Assembly (NCBI GenBank): GCA_945859605.1
Contig: OX243827.1
Location: 23,386,417-23,450,416 of the forward strand
From: Lumbricus rubellus
Lineage: Eukaryota; Annelida; Clitellata; Crassiclitellata; Lumbricidae
Length of the DNA stretch: 64,000 nt
Direction: 5' to 3'
The notes below the pieces were generated by a model that was not told where the DNA came from, did not search any database, and saw only the letters and a program-made list of their open reading frames with translations. Made by a program: the position numbers and the translations under genes. The first letter of the stretch is position 1; each line of letters opens with the position of its first letter. Of the stretch, positions 35,626-47,213 are shown in pieces.

Positions 35626-37551
35626 TAAATGATGCTCCCAAAGTTGAAGACTGTGAAAAATGAAGTTAATAGGTTGTAATGAATTAGAGGCTTTTTCTAA
35701 AGACGATGTCCGATGTTTGTATAAATTTTAAAGTGATTGACTTTTAATTTGTATTTGAATTTGTTCGCGTGTGTTCTCTTTCGAACGCCATCGTATTTTC
35801 TACTAATCTTCGTCTATGATAATGTCACGTTTTCTATTATGCAACATGTTAAATTTTCCCAGGTTCTGCTGGCAGTTGTGTAGATTCTGATGAATTTTGA
35901 TTTAGAAGTTGAATTATAATATAAACATTGTCTTTCATTGAGGAAGTTAGATGTATTTTTGTAAAGAATGTGGTTGAGTTGAACAGACAATAACGAATGC
36001 TATAGGTCTGTGCTGTATGTTGAAAACATCTGAAAAGTTACATTAAAGGCTGTCATAAAACAAAATGAAGTTGCTGCTCGGTACCTATTATTGAATCTTT
36101 AGTGTACAGTACACAGACCATGAACAGTTGTTAGTTTGTAAAACCACACCAATGACAACATGTCTATGTCTTGTTCTTGGGGTTAGGTATAAGGCTAAAG
36201 CAATTCTATATATGCATCACATCGACACACCACTAACCATCTTACAATGAGCAATATAAGTGTTGACGTTAAACTGCATCCATCCTCTGCCACAGGGAAC
36301 CAACAAAGTTCCTGTGCCGGTCCTAAGCCCGGACAAAATGAGGAAGGTTTGCCAGATGGGTGGCGATACTCTGGCAGTAAAAAACCAAGACGATTGTAAT
36401 CCGCCAAAACCACGACACAAGTGACATGGCTACCCAGATGCTTCAAGGTGTCATGATGTGAAGCAGACATGCACAGGTCGGTCAGGACAGACTGGTGGAG
36501 AGAGTCGGGGGAGAGAGCGTGGGACACAACGGGCATTGACCCACGTTGTCCTTCATGCCTCTTTTTCACGATTCTCTTCAATCGGACAATGTGGTCTAGA
36601 TGCTCCAAGATGTTAATGGTATGGAGCAGACCTGCTGACCGGACAAGTTGAGGCTGGGCAGCATGACGCGAGACAGACTCAGACAGCGAGTGGCGTCGGA
36701 CTCTAACGGGCATTGAGCCCTATGATATTGATGATGATGATGAAAGAGAGAGAACAAAATGTAAACCAAGGCTCGTTATATGTAGTTAGATGAAAAATGA
36801 GGCTCGAGTAGTCGGATACAGAAAATTTTAAAATCTGATGACCTTTTTAGTCTTTCTCCCCAAAATTTTTAAATATCGTAGCAGCTCGGGTTACTTTGGT
36901 AGCTGTATGACCTTTTTAGTCGTATGCTACTTTTTTTTATCTCACCTTTGCGACTGCATTGACTGAAAGCTTGAAACATAATGGGGCATGGCTGGATTTC
37001 CCCCCCCCCCGGATCCGCCGCTGTCGGAGGATGAAAATTTAAAGTTTGCCATCTCAGACTGCTACTGTAACAGTAGTTGGCAGCTCAAAGTTATGAGGGC
37101 GAGGAATTTAATTTGTTACGGGTGGAAAGTCTACGAAGAACATGACATTCACTTCTGACGACGGCGGATAGCCTGTATGTTGGTGAATTTTCGCCAAAAG
37201 ATTTCAATTACAATTAATACTGACCAGTAATTGTGTGCATTGACAAGCAATAATTACGACTTGAGCATGAAGCAGCGTGAACAGTTATAACGCCTGACAC
37301 CGGAAGTTGCTGTAGTGGCGAAGAACTTCGCTATTCGTGCCGCCGCAAAGTAATGTTTACAAAAAAATTCGTTTGCAAAAGCGTCAGCAAAAGAGATTCT
37401 TAATTCTCTGGCCATAAACCGGTGCGAATCCAATTAGAAATGTCTATCACGAGATCAATAAATCTAAGGACATTGAAGGAAAGTCAAGATTCCTGTTTTG
37501 GCGCTTGTCAACCCTCCCTCCCTTCGTTTCTTCGGCTGTGGATGGTTGTTT
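35626..37551. other. Intergenic with LINE-like relic and hAT debris
   Basis: 35626-36180 is the likely 3' UTR and flank of the E2 gene. 36195-36740 is a repeat with two diverged blocks of about 115 bp (each ends AACGGGCATTGA-CCC) and an end of (ATG)n repeats, as in many LINE tails; the minus-strand word KPSSFCPGLGPAQELCWFPV also points to a retroelement. 36780-37025 has GGATACAGAAAATTTT and GGATCCGCC, relics of a hAT-MITE related to 16800-17122. Confidence 0.5.
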
Positions 37552-37565
37552 GTAGTCATGGCAAC
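37552..37565 (+). promoter_or_regulatory. Candidate RFX X-box
   Basis: GTAGTCATGGCAAC agrees with the X-box consensus (GTNRCC, 0-3 bp, RGYAAC) except for one base in the left half. It lies 45 bp before the ZMYND12 start codon, in the range where X-boxes of ciliary genes occur. RFX use is inferred. Confidence 0.5.
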
Positions 37566-37609
37566 GTTCAACACTCGTCTTCCAATGTAAGATCCGTTGA
37601 ACACAGAAA

Positions 37610-38634
37610 ATGTCCGGGTTACGCGTTGACCCACTGGCAAACCCAAAGGGAGTGAAGAAGGAGTGCGAACTATGTCGTAAACCGGCGTTTGTCCAGTGCG
37701 CACACTGCAGAGTAACGTATTATTGGTATGTTTTTGCGATAACGAGATTTTGTTTACTTAATTCTGTGCACAAAATATGAATTCTGTGTTAGCGAGCGTC
37801 AGTTTGTAGCATCTTCTCCTCTTTCAGATGATTTTGCTAGAAGTTTTGTAGAAGCCTAGAGACAAAATGAGTTCTTGAAGCAACACTGCATAGGCCTAAT
37901 TAACAGATCGAATTCAGCAGTGTTGCTGGAACAAATTTCTAAATGGAATTTGCATTGATGAAACGGATTCATGCCACAGTAGAAGTCGGAGTGATGAACA
38001 TATTTATGCTGCATCAGTCGAATAATTTAGAACACTAAAAAGACAGATCACCCAATGTATTGATTTAACTTTTAAATTATGATTATTGGCATAAACAGCC
38101 ATCTGCATCAGATCATCTCCTAACTTATGATAGGATCATTGACAAATTAAAATTTATAATAAAGCATGACAGGCTTAACAATAGCATAGTTTGCCAGCCT
38201 TTATCATGATATGTTGTTAAAAACCAACCAAACGAGGAAATATTTATTGCTGGAATGTTGTTAACATAATAATTAGTTTGTTTAGTCTTCTTTGTCTTTT
38301 GATGTCTTGTGTGAATTTTATATTGTTATACTTGTTCACGAGAGTGCTGTTTGGCAGATGGCTCTATTAAAAAATATACTTACTTGATTACTTATAATTA
38401 TAGGCTAAAATACACATCAACAGCATCACCGGTGTAAATATTACAATATAATGCGTTAAATTTGCAGCGGTGAAAACCATCAGCAAGTTGATTGGATCGG
38501 TATTCACGAGAAGATATGCCATCTGTTGATTCCACTGCGGACTACACTTCCATTTCTCTGTTCAGAAGACGAGAGAAATCACAGGAAGAACCAGCTTATA
38601 CTGAGACAGGTAGCACCTAATGTGTTTTAGTCAA

Positions 38635-38665
<31 letters not shown>

Positions 38666-41600
38666 CAGTCAGTCAGTCAGTCACAGTCAGTCAGTCACTG
38701 TCAGTGAGTCAGTCACAGTCAGTCAGTCACAGTCAGTCAGCCAGCCAGTCAGCCAGCCCAGCCAGTCAGTCATTCAGAACAAGGTACTAGGGGGTTGTCT
38801 TTATAGCTCAGGACTTTGTCCTTAGAACAAAGGACTTTGTCTTTGGAACACAGGTAAATTTGTCTTTAGAAGAAATGACTTTGTCTTCAGAACAAAGGAC
38901 TTTATCTTTAGAACAAATGACTTTGTCTTTGGAATAAAGTATGCTGTCTTTAGAACATAGCACTTGGTCTTTAGAACAAATGACTTTGTCTTTGGAACAA
39001 AGGACTTTGTCTTTAGAACAATAATTATAATTAATGACTTTGTGTTTAGAAACATTTGGTGGACGTAGCAAAAAAGACCGGCCAGAAGCTGTTGTTCGAA
39101 GGCAAGCATGCTGAAGCGATTCCCGCTGCCATGCAATGTCTTCGGTATACCATCGAACTGTATGGCCTGTCAAGTGTCGAACTCGTTCCGTCGTATCTGA
39201 TTCTTGGTGAATCAAGTATAGGCAAGTGTATTGTTTGTACTTAACAATGTATATTGTGTAGTCTATACTTAACACTTAGCGATCTTTCTCAGTGGCTGGC
39301 CCTAGAACCTGGAATGGGCTCCCTGTTGCACTCCATCTTGTGCTAGAGGTCAGACCAATATGTTTCTTTCTCACTTAAAGACTCTTATTTAGCTGTTGTT
39401 GGACTGGGAGCGCTTCTGAGTAGATTACCTTGAAGGTGCGCTATATAAAAAGTCAATAATAATAATAACAATGTATTTCTTATAATTAGCATTGATGTTA
39501 TGCAGTTTATACTGACCGAAATAACGCTGATACTGTCAGCAGAACCTGGGATTCCTTAGGGTGTTACATTATTATCACTGGAATTTTATTTTTATTTTTT
39601 CTCTTTACATGGGAAATGAATTGAAACGGTGTACTAGCGTTTAGGTCTAAAAATTAATAAACTTGTTTGATTGACTGTTACGTTAAGTAATGCGCTTTAT
39701 TTGTAGGTTTAGGAAAGCTAGCGCAAGCTGAGGATTACCTTTCGCAGGCGCAGTGGACGGTTATGAAGAATGAGGACTGTCCAAACACCATTCGTCACAG
39801 ACTCTGTCGAAATCTTGGACTGCTCTACGTTGCTAAGGGTGATTATGAACGTGCGCTTATGGAGTTGGCTGACGATGTGAGTTTCATTAATCAATGTCAC
39901 TGTCTTTAATCATTAGTGTTACTTGCGGTTAGAAACGCCTATAGCGTCGGAGTCTAAAGGCTAAAGAAGTTGGTTCTACAGAATGAAGAAGTGGGACCGG
40001 TTAATGTCCATAAGATCAGTTGGCTAAGAAAGAGAGTGTGACAGAGAGAGAGACAGACTGAGACAGACAGAGAAACATATAGAGAGAGACAGAGAGAGAC
40101 ATAGAAAGAGAGAGAGACAGATAGACAGTTAGAGAGACTGGCGGACAAGCAATTTGGAAATGCACGTGAATGAAATGCATGCAATAGGTGAAAAAGTGGT
40201 TGTGATTGTGAACTTTGTCATTTTGTTACAAAGATCTTGCTATAATATTGTTTAATCCTCCAATGCATGTAACACTGTTCTCACTTTTCAGAGCTGGACC
40301 GAAAGCGGTTGTGATCAAATAGTGTGACAAGTTTGATTTAATGTACACATTTTTAAAATGAGAATTGATTACTAAAGTTAGCCTCAGGATACTGTCATGG
40401 GTATGAAGTGACAATTGTCCCCTTGGACAATTATCCCCCCTCCGTGCCAACATCCAACACCAGCTACTACCCCATCCAAACCCACCTACTAGACCTACTA
40501 CTCCCTTTGTCCATCTGTTCATCACTGTATTGTTTCCCCCAGCTGTTAGCTTGATGTGCAACACATTTATGGTTCCGACGATACAATACTTTTAACTGTG
40601 CTTATTGGATGTAAATGTAGAAATGTTTGGATTGTTGCACCAGATATACTACGCCTCGGAGGAGTATGATCCACATCACATCCACACTTCCACCGGTTAT
40701 TTTCACATGGCCAACATATTTTTCCGCCAAGGAAATATGGAAACAGCCAACTCTCTGTACGAGCTTGTAAGTACCTTGATCCTAGGATCGCCATAATTGT
40801 AAAGTAGCTGTTGTATTATTATTTAGTGCACCAAGAAATCCGCCACTACTCATAATGCAAATCAGTGGTTTGACTGGCACCGCTCGAGCTTCAAGGTTGG
40901 AAAGCAATGTGTGGATCTTGGCTTATAGCTGAAAATGAGTACACTACAATTGGATAGAACATTGGAAACAGATGAGAGAAAAGAAGTATTAAAAACGGAA
41001 TGAGAGGCTTGAATTATAATATAATGCTGATAGCAAAACTTAATTGTTGATTTAAGTTAGTCAAGTACGAATATTCTTTATTAGACTACAAGCAAATGCA
41101 CATAGTTTACAGAAGAAATAAATAGAAACATTTTTGCGAAGTCATGCAACGTTCTCCCAATAAAACTTTTTGGCAAAGGAAGCAACTCTCAGAAAGGTTA
41201 GGCCATGTGGCCTGGGTCGAGTATTTTATGGAATAATCTTATGAGGAGGGAGGAGATCATGAATGATGCGACAAGGGTCTAAGAGAATGAGAGGAAAAGA
41301 GCAGTCAGCTGTAGAACAGAGTGCATCAAAACTAGGAAAATCAGTATGGAGGAAGCATGAACTGGTCAATATTCTCGTAGGACTGTTAAGACGCTTGCTC
41401 TCCATCGCATTGGCAAATCCCACCAAACAGGGGAGGCATTAAGTAGTCATGTGATGGTAGTAGCTTTAACAACGTCAAACAGGCATCTCTGTGTCTGTGT
41501 GTCTGTCTGTCTGTCTGTCTGTCTGTATGTGTCGTTCTGTCTCTAATTTTTCACTAAACCGAACTTGAAACTGCCCATGCAGTATGTGAATGGTACATAC

Positions 41601-43600
41601 CATACCTTTGACACTGGACGTCATCTGCTAAATTGCGCCTGACAGTTATCATTTCAATCACTGTTTTTGAAGCATGTATTTTCTGCTGACTGCAATGTCT
41701 TGTCATCAACAGGTAACCGATATCTGGCACATGTACCTGACTCAGCTGGTCCAGTCCGTTTTCGAAGGTCCAAAGATCTCTCCACTGCTTGAAACGACAA
41801 TGGTGAAGTCGGAAGACAAGGAAGACGAGTTTGGTCAGACCCCGAAATTGTTCTTCAGTCTTTTATTTCAGTTTTGCGTTATCGGTCTTGTGGTTTCGGT
41901 TTAAAATGTCAATTACATTGAAACGCAAAGAAGAAGAGCAATTCCTTAAGCTAGCCTTAGAGGCTACCATGGGTATGAAGTATTAACGACTTCATTTTCT
42001 TAGCCTCGGCATATGAGGGTGGGTGGCCAGTCCTCTCTCTCACCTTCTCATCTTCACACCAACAGTTTATTAGAGCTCTATAACTGAGTTTTCAAGGGGC
42101 ATAGTTGTGGCAGAAATCTCGGAATAAAATGTGCAAATTGTGTATGGTAAGTAAATTGTAAACAACCAGAAACTAACTTTGGATTTGTGTCAGAGCAAGG
42201 ACTCTTTCGTATAAAACCCAGGTCTCAGTCTTCTACGAGGTTTGTTAAGAGCACATCATCTCTGGAGACATTTAAAAAAAAATATCACATGACTGTCTTT
42301 GACGTTTGAACTTGTGTACGTCCTTTTCTTTATCCTCGGCTGAGCTACAGCACTGTAACAATCGTCATTATTATTATATTATTAATATTGTTGTTTTTAT
42401 TGTTTTAGATGAAGCTCTGCAGGCTGAGGCCAGTCAAGTGTTGAACGCCATTTTTGATATTACGGAAAATCAACGCGATGGGAAACAGGAAAGACTTGCC
42501 AAAATCGGACATGCACTGGCAATGCTTTATTATCTCCTGCATGATATCGACAGGGTAAGAGGCTTTCAGAGGCACATTTGTGGACTTCAGTTGGGACGAA
42601 TCTCGTTAGTTCCAGAATGTTAATAAAGATAGCCTTTAAAAACCTGAAGGATAGCCTATCTTGGGTAAAAATCTACAGTTACAGATTGTAAAAATATTTC
42701 TTTTCCCAGGGTCATCCATTTAGTATGACTGTAAGCTCTGCTGGTGAGGGTTAATGCTCAGTGCTCGGGTAAATAGTCAGGTTGACTGTTTAAATAAAAT
42801 ACTAAAATAGTAAAGATTTGAACTATTGGAAATACCACATGATTATTCAGAAAGTTATCATCTAGCTATTATGCCTAATACCAGTAGAAAACAATTGAAA
42901 CTCTTATTATCTATATATATATAAAAATGAAACTTTCCAATAGTTTGTGTAAAGTGTTCTCGAAACGTACCGCACAGATTGTTTTGAAAATTTCACAAAA
43001 CCCTCCATTCCTATAAGAGAGTGTCCATTTTTCTTTTTATCCGAAAAAACGCAATATTTTCCACAAAAAGTGAAGTTTGCATTCCGCTCGACCGCCATTT
43101 GCAAATACACGTTTTAGATTTCAGAAACGCCTTGACAGTGACTAAACATGAATGATGTCGCGTGCCGTGACGTCATAAGCGATTCGCATAGTAATTTTGC
43201 AGCCTTTCAGCATTCTTGGTTGAGGGAGGAAAGGAGCGGAGGGAGCGAGAGGGGAGGGGAGGGAGAGGGGAGGGGGAGAGATAGGGGAAGGGGGAAGGGG
43301 AGGGGGAGGGGGCGGGGGAGGGGGAGCGGAGTCTTTTCTGCCACAGCAACGCGTGGCTGGGTACAGCTAGTAGTATATAAAATAGTAAATAGATTCTGAT
43401 TATTGCAAATTCCACACGATTATTGAACTATTATCTAGCTAAAATTAATCAGTGATAGCGATTAAAACATACGTTTTCAGGCCAAAGAATATGGAAGAAG
43501 AGCAGTGGGCGCAAGTGCCAGCGTACACGACGAGGCATTTTCACGAGCAATCGTCGAGTTTCTCAAAGTCTGCGAAAATGTAAAAGTCAGCATCGAGTAA
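37610..43600 (+). CDS. ZMYND12: ZMYND12, MYND finger and TPR axonemal protein (8 exons)
   Basis: Exons 37610-37725, 38468-38609, 39050-39221, 39707-39876, 40644-40766, 41713-41833, 42409-42554 and 43481-43600 give 369 aa, close to human ZMYND12. The N-terminal MYND finger (about 19-56) shows ECELCRKPAFVQCAHC, then YYCGENHQQVDWIGIHEKIC, with His43 where many MYND domains have Cys. Helical TPR-like repeats follow: ALMELADDIYYASEEY, GYFHMANIFFRQGNMETA, and LAKIGHALAMLYYLLHD. In mammals the protein partners TTC29 in the sperm axoneme. Intron 3 uses a GC donor (GCAAGT) joined to a normal AG. Acceptors all follow pyrimidine tracts and the frame is kept. Introns carry CAGT and 22-bp repeats and a Helitron. 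An X-box candidate lies upstream. Confidence 0.93.
38628..38775. repeat. (CAGT)n microsatellite in ZMYND12 intron 2
   Basis: About 30 CAGT units interrupted by CACAGT and CAGC variants, starting roughly 20 bp after the exon 2 donor. Confidence 0.95.
38806..39048. repeat. 21-22-bp minisatellite abutting ZMYND12 exon 3
   Basis: About eleven copies of a unit built on GACTTTGTCTTTAGAACAAA. The final unit, TTTGTGTTTAG, appears to supply the pyrimidine tract and AG acceptor of exon 3 at 39050. Confidence 0.92.
39400..39470. repeat. SINE 3'-end relic in ZMYND12 intron 3
   Basis: GGGAGCGCTTCTGAGTAGATTACC, then GTGCGCTATATAAAAAGTC and (AAT)n. This matches the tail of the tRNA-SINE family at 22132 and 30450. 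Related tails lie at 19200-19275 (NSA2 intron 8), 49370-49440 and 56850-56895. Confidence 0.6.
42910..43371 (+). mobile_element. Non-autonomous Helitron (462 bp) in ZMYND12 intron 7
   Basis: The left end is TCTATATATATAT followed by AAAAATGAAAC, directly after an A. The right end has a short hairpin-forming segment (CAACGCGTGGCTGGGTAC) followed by AGCTAGT. There are no inverted terminal repeats or target duplication. TC...CTAGT ends with a subterminal hairpin are the Helitron signature, and both ends match ends I know from other animals. The base after CTAGT is A rather than the expected T. A purine tract of G runs fills 43216-43330. Confidence 0.82.
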
Positions 43601-43711
43601 AATTCTGAACTATCTTTGTAAAGCAGGTGGAAACTTTTAAAACAAACTTCATAGAAGAGGACATGGCTAGAATAAGTTCTCCTTGAAATGCTGTTGAACT
43701 AATTTTTTAAC

Positions 43712-43892
43712 CATGGGCGGAGTTTATCAGGGGCTAGGGGGCTAAGCCCCTCCAAGAAGACCCGGATTCAACTTTTTTACCATGGTATCTTTTTTGGGGT
43801 TAGCCCCCCACCCACCCCCCCCCCCCCCCCCCAATAAGGCCCAGACTCGGGGTTAGCCCCTATCCAAGAACGGAAACCAAACTCTGCCTATG
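43712..43892. mobile_element. hAT-type MITE (181 bp)
   Basis: Ends CATGGGCGGAGTTT and AAACTCTGCCTATG are inverted partners with one mismatch. The flanks TTTTTAAC (43704-43711) and TTTGTAAC (43893-43900) agree in 7 of 8 bases. A long C run at about 43806-43832 lies inside. It is about 110 bp past the ZMYND12 stop. Confidence 0.75.
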
Positions 43893-43900
43893 TTTGTAAC

Positions 43901-44800
43901 ATATAAAGTGTTATTCTGTATGCATAAATTTGCACTATTTATCATTAATCAAGTGTTTTACGAAAGGGTTCATGTATTGTTTATTTTGTGTTTAATTGGA
44001 GGGGTTGCAATTCTGGTCTAGAAAATAATGTTGCATCGTTTTTCATTGGTGACTATTAAATAATTATAATGCTGCTGCTTACATGCCATGTCTAATAAAA
44101 ATAATTCCACACCCTCTGAATTTCATTCTTAGGGTTAAAAGATAATAACAAGTAGCAATAGTATCAACGAAGATGATGATGATGGTGATCACGATGATGA
44201 TTATGATAATGGGGTTTCAAGTCTTGACGGCTCAAAGTGAAGACCTTTCTCCAGAACATAACAATGGGCATTGTTTCTGTGGACAGTTGAGTAGGAAAAA
44301 TGGGGTTTAAAATACCATCCAGTTAAAAACATTGTGGTTCATCATCTGGCATGAAGATAAAAATCTGGGTTCGATACTCAAACAGAAAGTTACAAGCATT
44401 TGTCGTCCAATACATGAGAACTCGTTATGTTACATTTTATTATTACTAAACTACAAGTTAACAAATTAACAAGCAAAGTGTAGCTATTTCTTTTAATACA
44501 AGTGGCAACGATGTCGCTAATATGAACTATACTTACAGAAGCAAAACACCAAAAAATTATTTGAACAATTGAGTAAGCACAACTTGCCTATTTTTACATG
44601 GATTTTCTCGTTTATAATGACATAATATAATTAATATTCACTCAGTCAATGCTTCAAAACATGTATCAAATGAGCTGAACAAGCATAAAATCACACAAAT
44701 TAATCTAAATGAAATCCGATCATTTAATATATTTGAAACGTGCAAATCTTTTTAAAGCTTCACCTAAAAGATATCACATAGAATCAAAATAGAATCAGAG
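43901..44800. other. Intergenic, no gene seen
   Basis: AT-rich. A (GAT)n stretch at about 44170-44210 followed by CAATGGGCATTG resembles the LINE tail near 36700. Some of this may be ZMYND12 3' UTR (AATAAA at about 44095). Confidence 0.5.
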
Positions 44801-44809
44801 ATTGCGTCC

Positions 44810-45173
44810 ATTTAAAATGTTGCTTAGATCACACAGTGTAGAGCTTTTCACAAATATAGGTTTCAAGCGATGTTTCAATGACAGTGTTCGCTTAAATATG
44901 TGCCAAATGTATGACTTGGCATACATGTATGTACTGGTAATATGCTCTAACATAGGTCTCACGCATTTGTACAGCAGTGTGAACGTTTCACAACTTATAC
45001 CACAGATGTATGGTTTTCATATGCATGGCTTGCAGTGTTTTAATATTCAGAACAGCACCATAGACATATCTTTCTGACATAACTGCATTTGTATGATTTT
45101 CTCCAGTATGCATTATCTAGTGAGTTGCAATTGGACTAGTGTGAGCAAATGCTTTGTAAGATAACTGGCATAC
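44810..45173 (-). pseudogene. Decayed zinc-finger repeats downstream of the array
   Basis: Past the stop codon of the zinc-finger ORF the minus strand still shows finger-repeat words: ATGCATACTGGAGAAAA (linker, about 45100-45116), ACAAATGCAGTTATGTCAGAAA (Cys-Cys knuckle, about 45066-45090), and a further AAACCATACATCTGTGGTATAAG segment at about 45000-45022. Stops and frameshifts interrupt them. At least three finger remnants can be followed. Confidence 0.75.
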
Positions 45174-47213
45174 CTATGACTTTTCTCTGGAATGCATTTT
45201 CAAATGGCGCTTCAAGCTACAACTTTGAACAAATGTTTTCTGACATATTGTGCATAGGTATGGTTTTTGTCCAGCATGGATTCTGATATGACACTTCAAA
45301 CTAGAACTGTGTGCAAATGTTTTCTGACATAATTGGCATTGATATGGTTTTTCTCTAGTATGAGTTCTTATGTGCGTTATCAGATTAGAACCAGAAAAAA
45401 ATGCCTTTTGACAAAATTGACATATGTATGGTTTCTCTCCTGTATGACTTCGAAAATGAATTTTCAGATTGCACGACACTGTATATGATTTCTGACATAA
45501 TTGGCATTTATACGGTTTTTCTCCAGTATGCGTCCTTTTGTGACACTTCAAGTGACCAGACTGTGCAAATGTTTTCTTACACAAGAGGCATTTATGTGAT
45601 TTTTCACCAGTATGTTTTCTGCTATGTTTCTTCAAATGTCCAGACTCTGAAAATCTTTTCTGACATAATTGGCATTTGTATGGTTTTTCTCCAGTATGCG
45701 TTCTTTTGTGAGACTTCAAGCCACCAGAGTGTGCAAATGTTTTCTTACACAAGTGGCATTTATGTGGTTTTTCACCAGTATGTATTCTGCTGTGAGTCTT
45801 CAAATGACCAGAATTTGAAAATCTCTTCCGACATAATTGGCACATATATGGTTTTTCTCCAGTATGCGTTCTTTTGTGAGCTTTAAAATTACCAAAGTGT
45901 GCAAATGTTTTCTTACACAAGTGGCATTTATGTGGTTTTTCACCAGTATGCATTCTGCTGTGAGCCTTCAAATGACCAGATTGTGAAAATCTTTTCTGAC
46001 ATAATTGGCATTCATATGGTTTTTCTCCAGTATGCATCCTTTCATGAGACTTAAAATGACCAGAGTGTGCAAATGTTTTCTTACAGAAGTTGCATTTATG
46101 TGATTTTTCACCAGTATGTATTCTGCTGTGAGCCTTTAACTTACTCGATTCTGAAAATCTTTTCTGACATAATTGGCACATATATGGTTTTTCTCCAGTA
46201 TGCGTCCTTATGTGACACTTCAAGCCACCAGAGTGTGCAAATGTTTTTTTACACAAGTGGCATTTATGTGATTTTTCACCAGTATGTACTCTGCTGTGAG
46301 CCTTCAAATCACCAGCTGCTGAAAATGTTTTCTGACATAAATGACATAAGTATGGTTTTTCTTCAGTATGAGTTCTTATGTGCTTTATCAGACTAGAACT
46401 ATGTGCAAGTGTTTTCTGGCAAAATTTACATTTGTATGGTTTCTCTCCTGTATGACTTCGAATGTGAGTATTCAGATCACAAGACCTCAAAAATCTCTTC
46501 TGACATATTTGGCACATATATGGTTTTTCTCCAGTATGTGTTCTGCTGTGAATCTTCAATTGTTCAGCCCTTGAAAATCTTTTCTGACATAATTGGCACA
46601 TATATGGTTTTTCTCCAGTATGCGTCCTTATGTGACACTTCAAGCCACTAGGGTGTGCAAATGTTTTCTCACACAAGTGGCATTTATGTGGTTTTTCACC
46701 GGTATGTATTCTGCTGTGAACGTTCAAATGTCCAGACTCTGAAAATCTTTTCTGACATAATTGGCACATATATGGTTTTTCTCCAGTATGCGTCCTTTTG
46801 TGAGTCTTCAATTGACCAGACTGTGCAAATGTTTTCTTGCACAAGTTGCATTTATGTGGTTTTTCACCAGTATGCATTTTCCTATGAGTCTTCAAATGAC
46901 CAGATTCTGAAAATCTTTTCTGACATAATTGGCATTCGTATGGTTTTTCTCCAGTATGCGTCCTTTCATGAGACTTAAAATGACCAGAGTGTGCAAATGT
47001 ATTCTTACAGAAATTGCATTTATGTGATTTTTCACCAGTATGCATTCTGCTGTGAATCTTCAATTCTCCAGCCCTTGAAAATCTTTTCTGACATAATTGG
47101 CATTCGTATGGTTTTTCTCCCGTGTGTGTCCTTGCATGTTGTTTAAGGTTAAAACCATGAGCAAATGACTTCTCACATAAATTACATTTGTGTTGTTTCA
47201 CTTCAGTATGCAT
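45174..47213 (-). CDS. C2H2 zinc-finger protein, 24 tandem fingers
   Basis: A single 679-aa frame made of 24 intact C2H2 fingers of 28 residues with TGEKP-type linkers. Fingers alternate between two types: one with CQLCQKRFS (odd linkers before YMC or YEC) and one with CKKTFAHSG (before HKC), so the repeat unit is mostly a two-finger block of 56 aa. Fingers 9-10 and 21-24 break the alternation. There is no KRAB, BTB or SCAN domain in the frame. It is likely a nuclear DNA-binding protein; target unknown. The frame is open 84-90 bp upstream of the first ATG, back to a TGA near 47300, and encodes one decayed finger there, so a 5' exon may be spliced on. The coding start is therefore uncertain. 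Confidence 0.9.
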   Translation of the reverse strand: MHTEVKQHKCNLCEKSFAHGFNLKQHARTHTGEKPYECQLCQKRFSRAGELKIHSRMHTGEKSHKCNFCKNTFAHSGHFKSHERTHTGEKPYECQLCQKRFSESGHLKTHRKMHTGEKPHKCNLCKKTFAQSGQLKTHKRTHTGEKPYMCQLCQKRFSESGHLNVHSRIHTGEKPHKCHLCEKTFAHPSGLKCHIRTHTGEKPYMCQLCQKRFSRAEQLKIHSRTHTGEKPYMCQICQKRFLRSCDLNTHIRSHTGEKPYKCKFCQKTLAHSSSLIKHIRTHTEEKPYLCHLCQKTFSAAGDLKAHSRVHTGEKSHKCHLCKKTFAHSGGLKCHIRTHTGEKPYMCQLCQKRFSESSKLKAHSRIHTGEKSHKCNFCKKTFAHSGHFKSHERMHTGEKPYECQLCQKRFSQSGHLKAHSRMHTGEKPHKCHLCKKTFAHFGNFKAHKRTHTGEKPYMCQLCRKRFSNSGHLKTHSRIHTGEKPHKCHLCKKTFAHSGGLKSHKRTHTGEKPYKCQLCQKRFSESGHLKKHSRKHTGEKSHKCLLCKKTFAQSGHLKCHKRTHTGEKPYKCQLCQKSYTVSCNLKIHFRSHTGEKPYICQFCQKAFFSGSNLITHIRTHTREKPYQCQLCQKTFAHSSSLKCHIRIHAGQKPYLCTICQKTFVQSCSLKRHLKMHSREKS

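Noticed and set aside
45401..46978. Plus-strand frames of 107-161 aa across the zinc-finger region
   Set aside because: They are antisense shadows of the finger array and repeat with its 84-bp period.
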